Assembly (NCBI GenBank): GCA_947499955.1
Contig: CANMQI010000015.1
Coordinates: 97,563 to 161,562, forward strand
Reading direction: 5' to 3'
Length of the DNA: 64,000 nt
DNA from: an uncultured Granulosicoccus sp.
GTDB lineage: Bacteria > Pseudomonadota > Gammaproteobacteria > Granulosicoccales > Granulosicoccaceae
In this document: positions 17,761 to 27,409 of the stretch, piece by piece
How the letters are laid out: every line of letters begins with the position of its first letter
Position numbering within the stretch: position 1 is the first letter of the stretch
Position numbers and translations under genes: made by a program
Notes under the pieces: model-generated
Database searches by the model: none
What the model was told of the DNA's origin: nothing
What the model saw: only the letters and a program-made list of their open reading frames with translations

Positions 17761-20192
17761 GTTACGGCCTCCAATGTCAGATCGGCAAGATGTTTGTACT
17801 GCTCGGCGCGGTTACTGACATGGTCAGCCCACGGATCCTTCTGGTAGACGCTCTGGCTGATGTCGAACCGTTCAACCAGCGCCTTGCGGGTATCCGGATC
17901 AGACAACTCTTCCTTCACCCAATCCAGACCGACCTTGGCCACCCACTTGTAGGCACGATCGAGGTATTTGGCATTCTCCCGATAGAGCTGCACGAAAGCG
18001 GTCACCCACTCTTCCACTTCTGCCTCTGTGGCAACATCCACCAGACTCTCTGTCATCTTCACATCCATGCCGGCGGCACCGGCCACACTGATCTGATAGC
18101 CGGAATCCACACAGATGATGCCCACATCCTTGCAGGTCGCCTCGGCACAGTTGCGTGGACAACCCGACACACCCAGTTTGACCTTGTGTGGCGTCCAGGA
18201 GCCCCACAGTTTCTTCTCCAGCTTGATACCCAGACCGGTGCTGTCCTGTGTACCAAAGCGGCACCAGTCCGTACCAACGCAGGTCTTCACCGTGCGCAGT
18301 CCCTTGGTATAGCCATGACCCGAGACCATGCCGGCATTGTTCAGATCCGACCAGATCTCCGGTAGATCCTCTTTCTTGATGCCCAGTAGATCGATTCGTT
18401 GTCCGCCGGTGACCTTGACCGCCGCATCGAACTTCTTGGCCGCATTGGCCACAGCGATCAGCTCGTCCGGCGTTGTCATGCCCCCCCACATGCGAGGCAT
18501 CACCGAATAAGTGCCGTCCTTCTGGATATTGGCGTGATTGCGCTCATTGACGAAACGCGATTGCAGATCGTCCTGATAGTCCAATGGCCAATCCGAGAGC
18601 AGGTAGAAGTTGATGGCCGGACGACAGACATGGCAACCATTGGGGGTTTTCCAGGCCAGCTCCTGCCAGACAGCTGGCTGCGTTTTCAGTTCCTGCGCCT
18701 TGATCAGACGACGCACGTCTTCATGAGTGAGGTCGGTACATTTGCAGACGGGCTTCTCGGCCTTGATTTCAAAATCGTCACCCAGGCTGACCGCCAGAAC
18801 CTGTTCGACCAGGCCGGTGCAGGTACCACAGGAAGCCGATGCCTTGGTCTTTGTGCGTACATCATCGAGCGTTGTGACTCCGCCTTCGATGGCCTTGATG
18901 ATGTCACCCTTGCATACGCCGTTGCAGCCGCAAATCTCCGCCTCAAGAGGCAATGCTGCAACGGCTGCCAGCGGGTCCGATGCAGCCGCGCCACCCCCTT
19001 GAAAGGACGGGCCGAAAATCAGCGTTTCTCGCATCTCTTCGATGTCGGTGCCATCCTTGATCAAGCCGAAGAACCAGTTGCTGTCCGCGGTATCGCCATA
19101 CATCACCGCACCAATCAATCGGTCGTTTTCAATGATGAGTCGTTTGTAGACACGGCGTTTCGGATCACGGAAGACGATGTCCTCACGCCCTTCACCTTCG
19201 GCAAAGTCACCCGCGCTGAACAGATCGCAACCGGTAACCTTCAGCTTGGTGGAAAGCTCACGCACCGTGAAGACGTCTTCCTTGCCCAGCAAGGTATTGG
19301 CAAGCACCTTTGCCTGGTCGTAGAGTGGCGCAACCAGTCCGAAGATATTCTCGTTGAACTCGACACACTCTCCGACGGCAAAGATGTCGGGGTCAGAGGT
19401 GCACATCTGAGCATTGACCTTGATCGCACGGCCCACATCCAGACCGGCATCACGACCGACCTGCACAGCCGGCCGGATACCTGCTGCCATGACGACAATA
19501 TCAGCGGCCAGCTCGGTACCGTCATCGAGCAGTACCTTTTCCACCTTCCCGTTGCCGATGATTTCCTTGGTATTAGCCTCGGTGATGACCTTGATGCCAC
19601 GCTTTTCCAGATCCAGCTTCAGCAGGTAACCGGCGGTCTCATCCAGCTGTCGATCCATCAGATGTCCTGCAATGTGCAAGACAGTGACTTCCATCCCGCG
19701 CATGCGCAGGCCGGCCGCCGCCTCGAGACCCAGCAGACCTCCGCCAATGACAACCGCTGAAGATCCACGAATGGCAGAGGCGTCGATCATGGCGTCCGTG
19801 TCTTCAAGATCACGGTAACCGACCACACCGGGCAGATCATGACCGGGAATGGGGATGATGAAGGGCGAAGAACCGGTTGCCAGGATCAACTTGTCGTAAG
19901 GGACTTCTCCCTTCTCGCCGATGACAACCTTGCGCTCACGATCGACCCCGGTCACCCGCTCGCCAAAGCGTGTGGTGATGTTGTTGTCGGCGTACCAGTT
20001 ATCGTCATGAGTGACGATTTCCTCGAAACTTCTGTCACCCGCCAGAACCGGTGAGAGCATGATGCGGTTGTAGTTGCCACGTGGCTCGGCATTGAAGATC
20101 GTGACGTCGAAGGCATCAGGATCAGACTCGTGGATATGCTCCAGCATACGACCCGAGGCCATTCCTGCGCCGATAATGACCATTTTCTGCAT
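17757..20192 (-). CDS. nirB: Assimilatory nitrite reductase large subunit NirB
   Basis: 811 residues; reduces nitrite to ammonium with NADH in the cytoplasm. In order: FAD/NAD binding (VIIGAGMASG, then GGGLLGLEAAAG), two BFD-like Cys regions (CGCNGVCKGD...ASCGTC; CKCTDL...GCHVCRP), then the siroheme/4Fe-4S domain with CVGTDWC and CPRNCAEATC. The start is ATG 20192 with GAGGGAG just upstream; the frame extends upstream to 20312 but that part lies inside the GAF gene and has no homology. It begins 13 bases after the GAF gene ends. Confidence 0.95.
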   Translation of the reverse strand: MQKMVIIGAGMASGRMLEHIHESDPDAFDVTIFNAEPRGNYNRIMLSPVLAGDRSFEEIVTHDDNWYADNNITTRFGERVTGVDRERKVVIGEKGEVPYDKLILATGSSPFIIPIPGHDLPGVVGYRDLEDTDAMIDASAIRGSSAVVIGGGLLGLEAAAGLRMRGMEVTVLHIAGHLMDRQLDETAGYLLKLDLEKRGIKVITEANTKEIIGNGKVEKVLLDDGTELAADIVVMAAGIRPAVQVGRDAGLDVGRAIKVNAQMCTSDPDIFAVGECVEFNENIFGLVAPLYDQAKVLANTLLGKEDVFTVRELSTKLKVTGCDLFSAGDFAEGEGREDIVFRDPKRRVYKRLIIENDRLIGAVMYGDTADSNWFFGLIKDGTDIEEMRETLIFGPSFQGGGAAASDPLAAVAALPLEAEICGCNGVCKGDIIKAIEGGVTTLDDVRTKTKASASCGTCTGLVEQVLAVSLGDDFEIKAEKPVCKCTDLTHEDVRRLIKAQELKTQPAVWQELAWKTPNGCHVCRPAINFYLLSDWPLDYQDDLQSRFVNERNHANIQKDGTYSVMPRMWGGMTTPDELIAVANAAKKFDAAVKVTGGQRIDLLGIKKEDLPEIWSDLNNAGMVSGHGYTKGLRTVKTCVGTDWCRFGTQDSTGLGIKLEKKLWGSWTPHKVKLGVSGCPRNCAEATCKDVGIICVDSGYQISVAGAAGMDVKMTESLVDVATEAEVEEWVTAFVQLYRENAKYLDRAYKWVAKVGLDWVKEELSDPDTRKALVERFDISQSVYQKDPWADHVSNRAEQYKHLADLTLEAVT

Positions 20193-20205
20193 GAAATTCT
20201 CCCTC

Positions 20206-21150
20206 TCAGAGGTAGCAGGCGACGACATAGGCCAGGTCGGCCTCGCGGTAAATCGGCAGAGCGAACATCGAGGTATAACCTGCTGGCAAGCCGGCACCCT
20301 CTCGCTGAACATACGGCAGGCCTGTCCCCAACACCTGTCCGATGGGACCTTTCCAGGCGTGGGCCATGGGTGGGTCTACCGGTGGATTCTGTTGCGCCCA
20401 GAGAGCCCCTTCGCGTTCGCAGAGGCCGTCGATCAGTTGTGCCTGACGCGTTGCGCCAACGCATTCGGGGCGAGCATCCCAGATCTCGAAACGGTGTGCG
20501 ATGGGCGTGTTCGGTGCGGACAACAGGGTCAGCACGACGACATTGTCATCCGGCGTCGGGATAGGCAGACCCAGACCGATCTTGAAACCGGCCGCGGCTG
20601 CCTGCTCACTGCGCATGAAGCTGCCAAGACGTGCAATGTCGCGTTTGAGTATCGGTGTATTGGCTGACCAGACACCACCGGGCAAGCCCTGACCATGACT
20701 GAAAACCATGTCCTGACTCGCAGCTTCGAACTCCTTGGCGCTGCCGTAATAGCCTTCGACAAGCGTCAGGCGCTCTTGCATGTATTCCCAGACTTCGATG
20801 GCACCCATGTGATCCGCATCTGCGCTGCAGAACAGCACCAGCACGGCTTTCAGGGTGTCTTCGGCAAAAACGGGAATGGCCACGGCGCTGGTCAGCCCGG
20901 CCTCAGTCGCCGCTTCCACGCGCTTGAAGTAGGAACCATCGAATTCCTTCAGAACAATCGGCTTGCCGCTCTCCCACACTTTGCCAGGCAAGCCTTCACC
21001 CTTGGCAAAACTCTCGGCAACCGAGGCCTCGGCAAAGGCAGGTGAATGAACGTAATCCCCCTTGGCATGAACCAGCCTGCCCTCTTTCGGTACCCAGACC
21101 TCTGCCACTCTGACAAAGGTATCCGGTACGGGGTCTGCATTAATGTTCAT
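20206..21150 (-). CDS. Tandem GAF-domain protein leading the nitrite/nitrate operon
   Basis: 314 residues from ATG 21150, with AAGGGA upstream at good spacing. Two GAF-like domains are seen: one around residues 45-150 (GEGLPGKVWESGKP), one around 160-225 (GQGLPGGVWSANTP), and a third, shorter GPIGQVLGTGLPYVQ segment near the end. There is no helix-turn-helix, kinase or output domain. The operon position before nirB-nirD-nasC suggests a nitrate or redox sensor. NreA of Staphylococcus is a GAF nitrate receptor and gives a precedent, but direct homology is not shown. It must act through a partner, possibly the PP2C-kinase protein. Confidence 0.8.
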   Translation of the reverse strand: MNINADPVPDTFVRVAEVWVPKEGRLVHAKGDYVHSPAFAEASVAESFAKGEGLPGKVWESGKPIVLKEFDGSYFKRVEAATEAGLTSAVAIPVFAEDTLKAVLVLFCSADADHMGAIEVWEYMQERLTLVEGYYGSAKEFEAASQDMVFSHGQGLPGGVWSANTPILKRDIARLGSFMRSEQAAAAGFKIGLGLPIPTPDDNVVVLTLLSAPNTPIAHRFEIWDARPECVGATRQAQLIDGLCEREGALWAQQNPPVDPPMAHAWKGPIGQVLGTGLPYVQREGAGLPAGYTSMFALPIYREADLAYVVACYL

Positions 21151-21637
21151 GAAGTGTTCCCTTGCAAGCTGACATGAAGTCTGGGTGGCGATCACGCCAC
21201 ACCAACCGTCGCCGCCCGGGCTTTGGATCAACAAGAGGGTCGATGGTCTTGAACGCCTCGGCTATGCTACAGACGGCCATGGCTTGCATCCGCTGCCAAT
21301 TTCGCAGCGCATCGCTGCATAAATTGCAGCAGGCAGCGTCTGCGAAGGTTGACAAAACGCTGATCAGCGTGGATACAGAGGGTTTCAAGGCTCATCCAGC
21401 TCGGCCACCTCCATGGGGGATGGCGTTACTGCGTGTCGGCTCTCACCCTCGTTCGGCAGGTTTCATGTGACGAGCGGGTGGGTCGATCATGCTCGAATCG
21501 CTCCCTGCCATGCGCTATCATGAGAAACATCAATCGATACCTGACAAGCACACCTGATACAAACCGTGACAAGGCCTGGCATGTCCAATGCCTGACTCCG
21601 CACTCACACAACACACAATCGACAAGGTCAAATCGTC
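21151..21637. promoter_or_regulatory. Divergent leader/promoter region with competing hairpins
   Basis: 487 bases between the GAF-nirBD-nasC operon and a lipoprotein gene. Three overlapping dyads occur at 21304-21338: GCAGCG-CAT-CGCTGC, then GCTGCA-TAAAT-TGCAGC, plus a second GCAGCG copy at 21333-21338. The CGCTGC segment can pair with either neighbour but not both. A separate hairpin GTGGCG-ATCA-CGCCAC at 21185-21200 sits 35 bases before the GAF start codon. These could be attenuation elements or operators for nitrogen control. No gene is seen here. Confidence 0.45.
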
Positions 21638-23062
21638 ATGAAGACACCGCAGCTCTATACACCGCTTGCACTATTGACCGCTACGCTGGCATTGGCAGCC
21701 TGTAGTGATAGTGGCAATGGACCCACTGGAGGCAGCGCCGGCCTGGGCGTTGGCGACTCGCTCACCGGCGTGCCGGCTTCAGAAGCCAGCGAACTGGAAA
21801 TTCGGCAGAAGGCAGCCACCAATGCCTCACGCGCCCTTGGCATCAATCTGAGTGATGCCTTCAGCACACAGGTAGTCGATACCGAGATAGGGGAAACAAT
21901 AGAAGACCCTGACAGCATCGATGAGGAGGTTGATGGTTTCATGCAGATCGCACTCGGCCTTGATGACAGCAATGCCGACATCGTGCGTGACGGCAATCTC
22001 ATCACGATAGATCTGGACGAGAATGCGCTCTGCGATGCAGCGTTTACCGACCGTGCAGCCTTCATCGACGACTATGAAGAGTGCCTTCTGGTCACACAGC
22101 AGCTCATGGTCGAGGTGGATGCGATCACCGACGACACCGGGCGCATCCGGTTCCTTTTTCAGGACCAGCCTGTGGTGTCCATTGCCTATGCACCTGGCCT
22201 CGGCAGCTACGAATTGTCTCTGCCGGGCTACTACCAGCTGACAAGCTACGTCAGCAATCTGCGAGGATTGGAAGGATCCGCTCCCGAGACACTGACTGGC
22301 GCCCTGCTCGTGGAAGCCGAACTGGAGGGCAGCGATGAGGCCGTGACAGCCGCACGCCTGTCACTACGCATCAGCCAGGCGCTGCGCATTGCCGACAGTG
22401 CGAACGGTACCGACATCGCGATCGGGCAATCGGAAATTCTGAGCCTGCAGGTCAATGACGATGAGACGGTCAGTGTATCGACAGACATGGGAGCCATCAA
22501 CGCCATGTTCGATGTGACAAGCCAGAGCGGTTCGTCCGATGGCTTCAACACGACAGAAACCTTCGAGCAGACATCCATCGCGCTGGCCGTGTCCGCCATC
22601 ACGGCACAATTGAACATCGGAGCCAATGGTCAGAGCCTTCAACTGCGCAACGCCGGGTTCGGCAATTCTCCCTTGAGCCTGCAGATTGACGGTGAACAGG
22701 CCGTCTCCCTGACACTGAATGATGTGTCCATGACTCTGTCGCCTGAGTCACTCGATTTTGACAGCGACATGACCCTGGGCCTCATGCTCGGCAACACCCT
22801 CGCCTCAGCCCTCATCGGCAATGAATCGGAACAGGGCAATGCCAGCGTCAATGCATCCGTGTCAATCCCGAGCGGTTCAAGCATGATAGGGCAGGAAAAC
22901 GGATCCATACGTCTCGACAGCGGTTCGGTATCGGTACAGGTGTCGGCTACTGGCGATGCAGGCAGCACCAATCAGTCCTTCGATGCCAGCGCAGGTCAGT
23001 GCTTCGACACCGGGGACGAGGACCTTGGCGCGCTGCAATTGGTTGATTGCGATCCGCTATAG
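21638..23062 (+). CDS. Lipoprotein of unknown function
   Basis: 474 residues. The signal peptide ends LALAAC, a good lipobox, followed by SDSGNGPTGGSAG. The mature part is acidic and Ser/Thr/Asp-rich, with alternating beta-strand-like patterns (LSLQVNDDETVSVSTDMG; VSVQVSATGDAG) and a C-terminal Cys pair (GQCFDTGDE, LVDCDPL). No known domain is recognised. It stands alone, divergent from the nitrite/nitrate operon and closed by a good hairpin. Confidence 0.75.
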   Translation: MKTPQLYTPLALLTATLALAACSDSGNGPTGGSAGLGVGDSLTGVPASEASELEIRQKAATNASRALGINLSDAFSTQVVDTEIGETIEDPDSIDEEVDGFMQIALGLDDSNADIVRDGNLITIDLDENALCDAAFTDRAAFIDDYEECLLVTQQLMVEVDAITDDTGRIRFLFQDQPVVSIAYAPGLGSYELSLPGYYQLTSYVSNLRGLEGSAPETLTGALLVEAELEGSDEAVTAARLSLRISQALRIADSANGTDIAIGQSEILSLQVNDDETVSVSTDMGAINAMFDVTSQSGSSDGFNTTETFEQTSIALAVSAITAQLNIGANGQSLQLRNAGFGNSPLSLQIDGEQAVSLTLNDVSMTLSPESLDFDSDMTLGLMLGNTLASALIGNESEQGNASVNASVSIPSGSSMIGQENGSIRLDSGSVSVQVSATGDAGSTNQSFDASAGQCFDTGDEDLGALQLVDCDPL

Positions 23063-23076
23063 TCCTGATATTGCAG

Positions 23077-23121
23077 GAAAGCCGACACGGCAGTTTGCAC
23101 GATCCTGCCGTTGTCGGTTTC
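23077..23121. terminator. Strong hairpin after lipoprotein gene, likely bidirectional
   Basis: CCGACACGGCAG pairs with CTGCCGTTGTCGG around an 11-base loop with one bulged base. Flanking AAA and TTT extend the stem and give short T-tracts in both directions. It lies between the lipoprotein stop (23062) and the end of the convergent PhyH gene (23147). Confidence 0.7.
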
Positions 23122-23146
23122 CGGGATCAGACCAGGAGCCCGGCCA

Positions 23147-24010
23147 TCAAACTACCTTGTGCTTGTCCTGCTGATCGAAGAATGACGCTGTCTTTGGTTT
23201 CTGAGGCAGCTTCATCTCGAACTGCTTTGACCTGACCGTGTTAGTGCGTTCGCCACGCACCATCAGGCCTTCATGTTCGGTAGGCATGGGGTTCGCCGCG
23301 TACGGCACGGCATCCTCGGCCGAATACACACAGATGAAGAGGTTTCTGGAGTTTGACGACAGGTTGGGTGCGGAGCCATGCAGCAAGCGTGTATGCATCA
23401 GGCAGACCGAGCCAGCCGGTCCGATACAGCGAACCGCTTTCGCCTGACAATCTTCGGCCAGTTCGTTATCTACCGAGCCGGTAAACACACCGTCGTGCCA
23501 CAGATCGTGAATAGGACCCGTGTGAGAACCCGGCAGCACCTCCAGAGGGCCATTTTCCTCGGTCACCTCATCCACCATCAGCAAAGCGGTAATCAGATCG
23601 TCATTGGAGTGTGGCGTGAACGGGAAATCCTGATGCCACTTGACCGCCGTGGTGCCACCCGGCAGTTTGGCATTAATTTTCGAATGATGGAATTTCACGT
23701 TCGGACCAATCAGGTCGGCGACCACGTCGGTCATGCCGCTGTCTGCCATGGCATCGAAATAGGCCTGTGATACCTCGATGGGTGCATTGACTCGCCGCAG
23801 GCCCGGCTTGTCTGCCGTGTGCCCCGGCTCGATATCAAACCGCGCTCGTCCATCAACCGCCTCGCCGTACGGGTCGTTGTGCGCCCGGCTCTCCTCCACC
23901 CATGCCGCGAAGTCCTCTTTCATGGCCTGCAGGTTTTCCTGGCTGACCACATTTTCAACCAGCAGGTATCCATCCTTCCAGAACTGCGCTTTCTGTTGTT
24001 CGTTCAGCAT
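23147..24010 (-). CDS. Phytanoyl-CoA dioxygenase (PhyH) family protein
   Basis: 287 residues from ATG 24010, with GGGAG upstream. An Fe(II)/2-oxoglutarate-type oxygenase: the metal facial triad is visible as HQD (WHQDFPFTP) and a distal His in MHTRLLHGSAPN, followed by an Arg (SSNSRNLF) that would bind 2-oxoglutarate. Length fits bacterial PhyH proteins, which hydroxylate small molecules such as ectoine, halogenated or lipid substrates; the substrate here is unknown. It is divergent from a LysR gene. Confidence 0.87.
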   Translation of the reverse strand: MLNEQQKAQFWKDGYLLVENVVSQENLQAMKEDFAAWVEESRAHNDPYGEAVDGRARFDIEPGHTADKPGLRRVNAPIEVSQAYFDAMADSGMTDVVADLIGPNVKFHHSKINAKLPGGTTAVKWHQDFPFTPHSNDDLITALLMVDEVTEENGPLEVLPGSHTGPIHDLWHDGVFTGSVDNELAEDCQAKAVRCIGPAGSVCLMHTRLLHGSAPNLSSNSRNLFICVYSAEDAVPYAANPMPTEHEGLMVRGERTNTVRSKQFEMKLPQKPKTASFFDQQDKHKVV

Positions 24011-24116
24011 GAGTTGCTCCCGGTGCGATGTGGGTGAAGTTTGATCCCGTGGAGACAGTATCAATCGGCTAAGATAGTTTCAAATTGTTTTAAGTTGCCC
24101 TCAAACCAGGTAAAAC

Positions 24117-25019
24117 ATGGTCAAGCTGACGTTGAAACAATGCCAATATTTTCTGGCGGTGGCGCAGCAAGGGGGCATTGCGCAGGCAGCGCGGGTACTC
24201 CACATCTCCCAACCCGCGGTCTCGCAGGCCATCGAAAAGCTGGAAGACATCTGTGGATTGCAACTACTGCTACGCCACCACGCCAGGGGCACGGAGCTCA
24301 CACCACAAGGTCGCGCCTTTCTGGTATCAGCCCGGAAACTGATCGCAAGCGCCCGGCAGACCGAGTTGCAGGCCAGAGCCATTGCCGCCAATCAGGCAGG
24401 CACCATTCGATTCGGCTGCTTTCATACTCTGGCCCCTTATCATCTTGCCGGACTGATCAGCGCACACCGCCAGATACAGGCCGATATCCACATCATTCCT
24501 TCGGAGCTGCTGCAGGATGAGCTCATCGCCCAGGTTCAGCATGGCGAGCTGGACCTGGCGTTGACCTATGACATGTCCCTGCCGACAGAGTCGCTGCGCG
24601 TGGAGCATCTGCAACTGCTGACACCCTTTGTCCTGCTCGACAAACACCATGCATTGGCCAGACGGAAGAAGCTGTCCCTGCAGGCACTTGCAGACGAGCC
24701 TTATGTCATGTTCGAAGGTCCCTCGAGTCGGCGTTATTTCGAGAAGGTTCTCAACTCACAAGGCATACAACCCGACATTGCCTTTGCCGGAAAATCCATG
24801 GAGTCGGTGCGCAGTGCCGTTGCCAATGGTTTCGGATACTCGCTGGCAGTCATGCCGACAACCCACACGTACACTCATGATGGCGGCCATGTCGTCAGCA
24901 TACCGCTTGCCGACGACTTGGAGCCTCTGTCCGTGGTATTGATCTGCAAGGCCGGCACTCGCGAATCAGCACTGATAGAGAATTTCATTGCATTCTGCAA
25001 GTCCCGATTCCATCACTGA
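24117..25019 (+). CDS. LysR-family transcriptional regulator
   Basis: 300 residues with an N-terminal winged HTH (LTLKQCQYFLAVAQQGGIAQAA, SQPAVSQAIEKLE) and a LysR substrate-binding domain. It is divergent from the PhyH dioxygenase gene with 106 bases between starts, so it probably regulates that gene. No clean palindrome was found in the gap. Confidence 0.92.
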   Translation: MVKLTLKQCQYFLAVAQQGGIAQAARVLHISQPAVSQAIEKLEDICGLQLLLRHHARGTELTPQGRAFLVSARKLIASARQTELQARAIAANQAGTIRFGCFHTLAPYHLAGLISAHRQIQADIHIIPSELLQDELIAQVQHGELDLALTYDMSLPTESLRVEHLQLLTPFVLLDKHHALARRKKLSLQALADEPYVMFEGPSSRRYFEKVLNSQGIQPDIAFAGKSMESVRSAVANGFGYSLAVMPTTHTYTHDGGHVVSIPLADDLEPLSVVLICKAGTRESALIENFIAFCKSRFHH

Positions 25020-25077
25020 TGATGAACGCGGAACCGGAAGTATCTGCAACAGCGCACGGTTGATTCAATAGTGTCGA

Positions 25078-25602
25078 TCAACCGCCGGTTCTGGAAAATT
25101 CGATGATCGCCGTACAGCCGTTGTTACCGAATTCTGCAACAGCGTTCGTGAAACGGCCTTTCCCTTTTTCCAGGTTGCCGTAGACAATCATGGTCTGCTT
25201 GGCAAGACTCAGGCTTCGGTCGGAACCTGCCGCCTCCTTGGCAACGCTCTTCACGGGAATGTCGAACCTGAAATCCCCTGTGGAGCTGACAAAAGCCTTT
25301 TCCCTTGACCCTCTGAGATTATTCTTGGCAGCCCCGTCAGCCACCCGCAGCGTGAAGTTCCACGGTGATCCATCGCAGTTGGCAATCCAGTTTCCCGGCA
25401 TGGGTTGTCGTCCGGCCGACTTCTGCACCTCGGCAAGCCATGTACCGTCAAATTTTCCGCTCTGATCCTTGCTGGACTCCTTGACTTGCGAGGACACATT
25501 CGACACGCAAGACGTCAATGTCAATGCGCACAGACTGGCTGACAACACGACGGAATATCTGCCGATTGCAGGGCGGATGCTTGGGCTCAGCGTCATGCTC
25601 AT
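25078..25602 (-). CDS. Small lipoprotein, unknown function
   Basis: 174 residues. The N-terminal hydrophobic segment ends in LTLTSC (lipobox), followed by a Ser/Lys linker (VSSQVKESSKDQSG). The mature domain begins FDGTWLAEVQ and has two further Cys that could form a disulfide (IANCDGSPW; NNGCTAIIEF). The FDGTW start recalls extracytoplasmic beta-barrel-like domains, but no family is assigned. The signal could begin at the second Met. Confidence 0.7.
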   Translation of the reverse strand: MSMTLSPSIRPAIGRYSVVLSASLCALTLTSCVSNVSSQVKESSKDQSGKFDGTWLAEVQKSAGRQPMPGNWIANCDGSPWNFTLRVADGAAKNNLRGSREKAFVSSTGDFRFDIPVKSVAKEAAGSDRSLSLAKQTMIVYGNLEKGKGRFTNAVAEFGNNGCTAIIEFSRTGG

Positions 25603-25784
25603 TGTCTTTTCCTGTCATGATGGGTTCGTCCTTGTTAACGAACCGCTGTCATGAATTTAACAGCTTCGGAGAAAATATTTTCAGGACCAGAAATTCGCGA
25701 GTCGATTCAAACGCTCCGAATACCTGCGCAGACGATAGATAATGCCTGAAAGTACACAGCAGCCCTGGTGGACTCAAGCCATCG

Positions 25785-26384
25785 TCACGACACAAGGCTT
25801 GCGGCAATCAACAACATGACAAGTCCGATGACCACATCCAGTACGCGCCAGGCCAGCGGTCGGGCAAACAAGGGTTGCAGCAAGCGCGCGCCGTATCCAA
25901 GTGAGAAGAAGAACAGGAAGGAGGCGCAGACAGCGCCAAGGGCAAACGACGCACGATGCGCTGCGTACTTCACCGAAGCCGCTCCCAGCAAGACCAGCGT
26001 ATCCAGATAGACGTGCGGGTTCAGCCAGGTCAGTGCCAGGCAGGTGGCCAGTGCCACCTTCCACGATGGCGCTGCTCGCTCGGCCGCCTCCAGCGCGCCT
26101 GCGCCGCGCCACGCAGAACGAAACGCCAGCACCGCATAGCCCATCAGAAATGCCGCACCGCCATAGCGAGCCACGGGGCCTATCCAGGGGGAATGCTCGA
26201 CCAGCTCACCAAAACCATAGACCCCGGCAGTGATCAGCAAGGCATCACTGAGCGCGCAGGTGAAGCAGATCAGCAGGACATGTTCGCCGCGCAGTCCCTG
26301 ACGCAGCACGAAGGCATTCTGGGAACCGATGGCAATGATGAGGCTGGCGCCGAGAAGGAAACCGGCGGCGGTAGCTGCGAACAT
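25785..26384 (-). CDS. argO: LysE/ArgO-family amino acid exporter
   Basis: 199 residues with about six membrane segments. The N-terminal pattern GASLIIAIGSQNAFVLRQGLRGEH matches ArgO, as does ALTWLNPHVYLDT in the middle. ArgO exports arginine and toxic analogues; LysE exports lysine and arginine. It is divergent from an ArgP-like regulator, the classic argO-argP arrangement, with a palindrome in the shared promoter. Confidence 0.93.
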   Translation of the reverse strand: MFAATAAGFLLGASLIIAIGSQNAFVLRQGLRGEHVLLICFTCALSDALLITAGVYGFGELVEHSPWIGPVARYGGAAFLMGYAVLAFRSAWRGAGALEAAERAAPSWKVALATCLALTWLNPHVYLDTLVLLGAASVKYAAHRASFALGAVCASFLFFFSLGYGARLLQPLFARPLAWRVLDVVIGLVMLLIAASLVS

Positions 26385-26469
26385 GGGAAGTCGTGATCAG
26401 TGAGAATAGGAGAGAGGGGTGATTCTTGCCGATTCAGCTACATTAGCCAAACGATATTCTCTTCACTGA

Positions 26470-26486
26470 ATTAAGCGATACTTAAT
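26470..26486. promoter_or_regulatory. LysR-type box in the argO-argP intergenic region
   Basis: ATTAAG-CGATA-CTTAAT: six-base perfect arms with a five-base spacer, containing the T-N11-A pattern of LysR-family sites. It lies 36 bases before argP and 86 before argO, so it is a good candidate for the ArgP site. Confidence 0.65.
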
Positions 26487-26521
26487 CGGCGGTAGTTCTG
26501 CCGCGACGCCGATGTTCCATC

Positions 26522-27409
26522 ATGCTCGACTACGACGCGCTTGCCACTCTGACGGCGGTCCTGCAAACCGGCAGCTTCGAACAGGCAGCCCGACGTCTGC
26601 ACGTCACCCCGTCAGCCGTCTCGCAGCGCATTCGCCAGCTGGAACAACGCCTTGGCTCACCGTTGGTGATACGGGCGCAGCCTTGCCGGGCCACGGCTGT
26701 CGGTGAGAGGCTGCTACGGCATGCACAGGATGTCGCCTTGCTGGAATCGCGTCTGGCCACCACGATGCCGGATATCCTGCCTGCCGGGGTATCACCGACA
26801 CTGCGTATCGCGCTGAATGCAGACACCTTGTCCACCTGGTTCATCGAAGCCTTGTCGGCCTGCAGCGGCCTGTTGTTCGAACTGATTCTGGATGACCAGG
26901 ATCACAGCCGACAATGGCTGGAACGCGGCGAAGTGGTGGCGGCAGTCACCTCGGATGCCGCCGCTGTCAGCGGATGCGATGTCTCATCACTGGGCTCACT
27001 TCGCTACCGGGCCACCGCCTCCCCCGCCTTTGTAAAACGCTACCTGGCCGCTGGCGTCAATCACGACTCGCTGGCAACAGCCCCCATGCTGGTATTCAAT
27101 ACCAAGGACCGACTACAGGAACACTGGATGAAGCAGCAGGGTATTGCCCATACCAGCCCACCGGCGCATGGACTGCCATCGAGTGAGGCCTTTGTATCCG
27201 CCGCGCTGGCAGGCATGGGCTGGGGCATGAACCCCGAACTTCTGGTGCGTGATGCGCTGGATAGCGGCCTGTTGGTTGAATTGATTCCCGATAGCCCGCT
27301 GGATATTCCGCTCTACTGGCAGAGCCCGAGCCTGATGCGCGACGCGCTGGCGGACCTGACGGCAGCGGTGAGGCAGGTGGCTGGAGAAGCCTTGCTCCCG
27401 GATCGATAA
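26522..27409 (+). CDS. argP: ArgP/LysG-type LysR regulator
   Basis: 295 residues. The HTH region (LDYDALATLTAVLQTGSFEQAARRL, SAVSQRIRQLEQRLG) and the effector domain (LRIALNADTLSTWFIEAL) match ArgP (IciA) and LysG. In these systems the regulator activates the exporter gene in response to arginine or lysine. The divergent exporter supports this assignment. Confidence 0.92.
   Translation: MLDYDALATLTAVLQTGSFEQAARRLHVTPSAVSQRIRQLEQRLGSPLVIRAQPCRATAVGERLLRHAQDVALLESRLATTMPDILPAGVSPTLRIALNADTLSTWFIEALSACSGLLFELILDDQDHSRQWLERGEVVAAVTSDAAAVSGCDVSSLGSLRYRATASPAFVKRYLAAGVNHDSLATAPMLVFNTKDRLQEHWMKQQGIAHTSPPAHGLPSSEAFVSAALAGMGWGMNPELLVRDALDSGLLVELIPDSPLDIPLYWQSPSLMRDALADLTAAVRQVAGEALLPDR

Noticed and set aside
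18399..19760. 453-codon plus-strand open frame
   Set aside because: Lies wholly antisense within nirB, whose domains are unmistakable; typical of GC-rich antisense frames.
21284..21300. Possible sigma-54 promoter TTGGCAGC...TGCAA on the minus strand
   Set aside because: The GG to GC distance is 8 rather than the 10 required.
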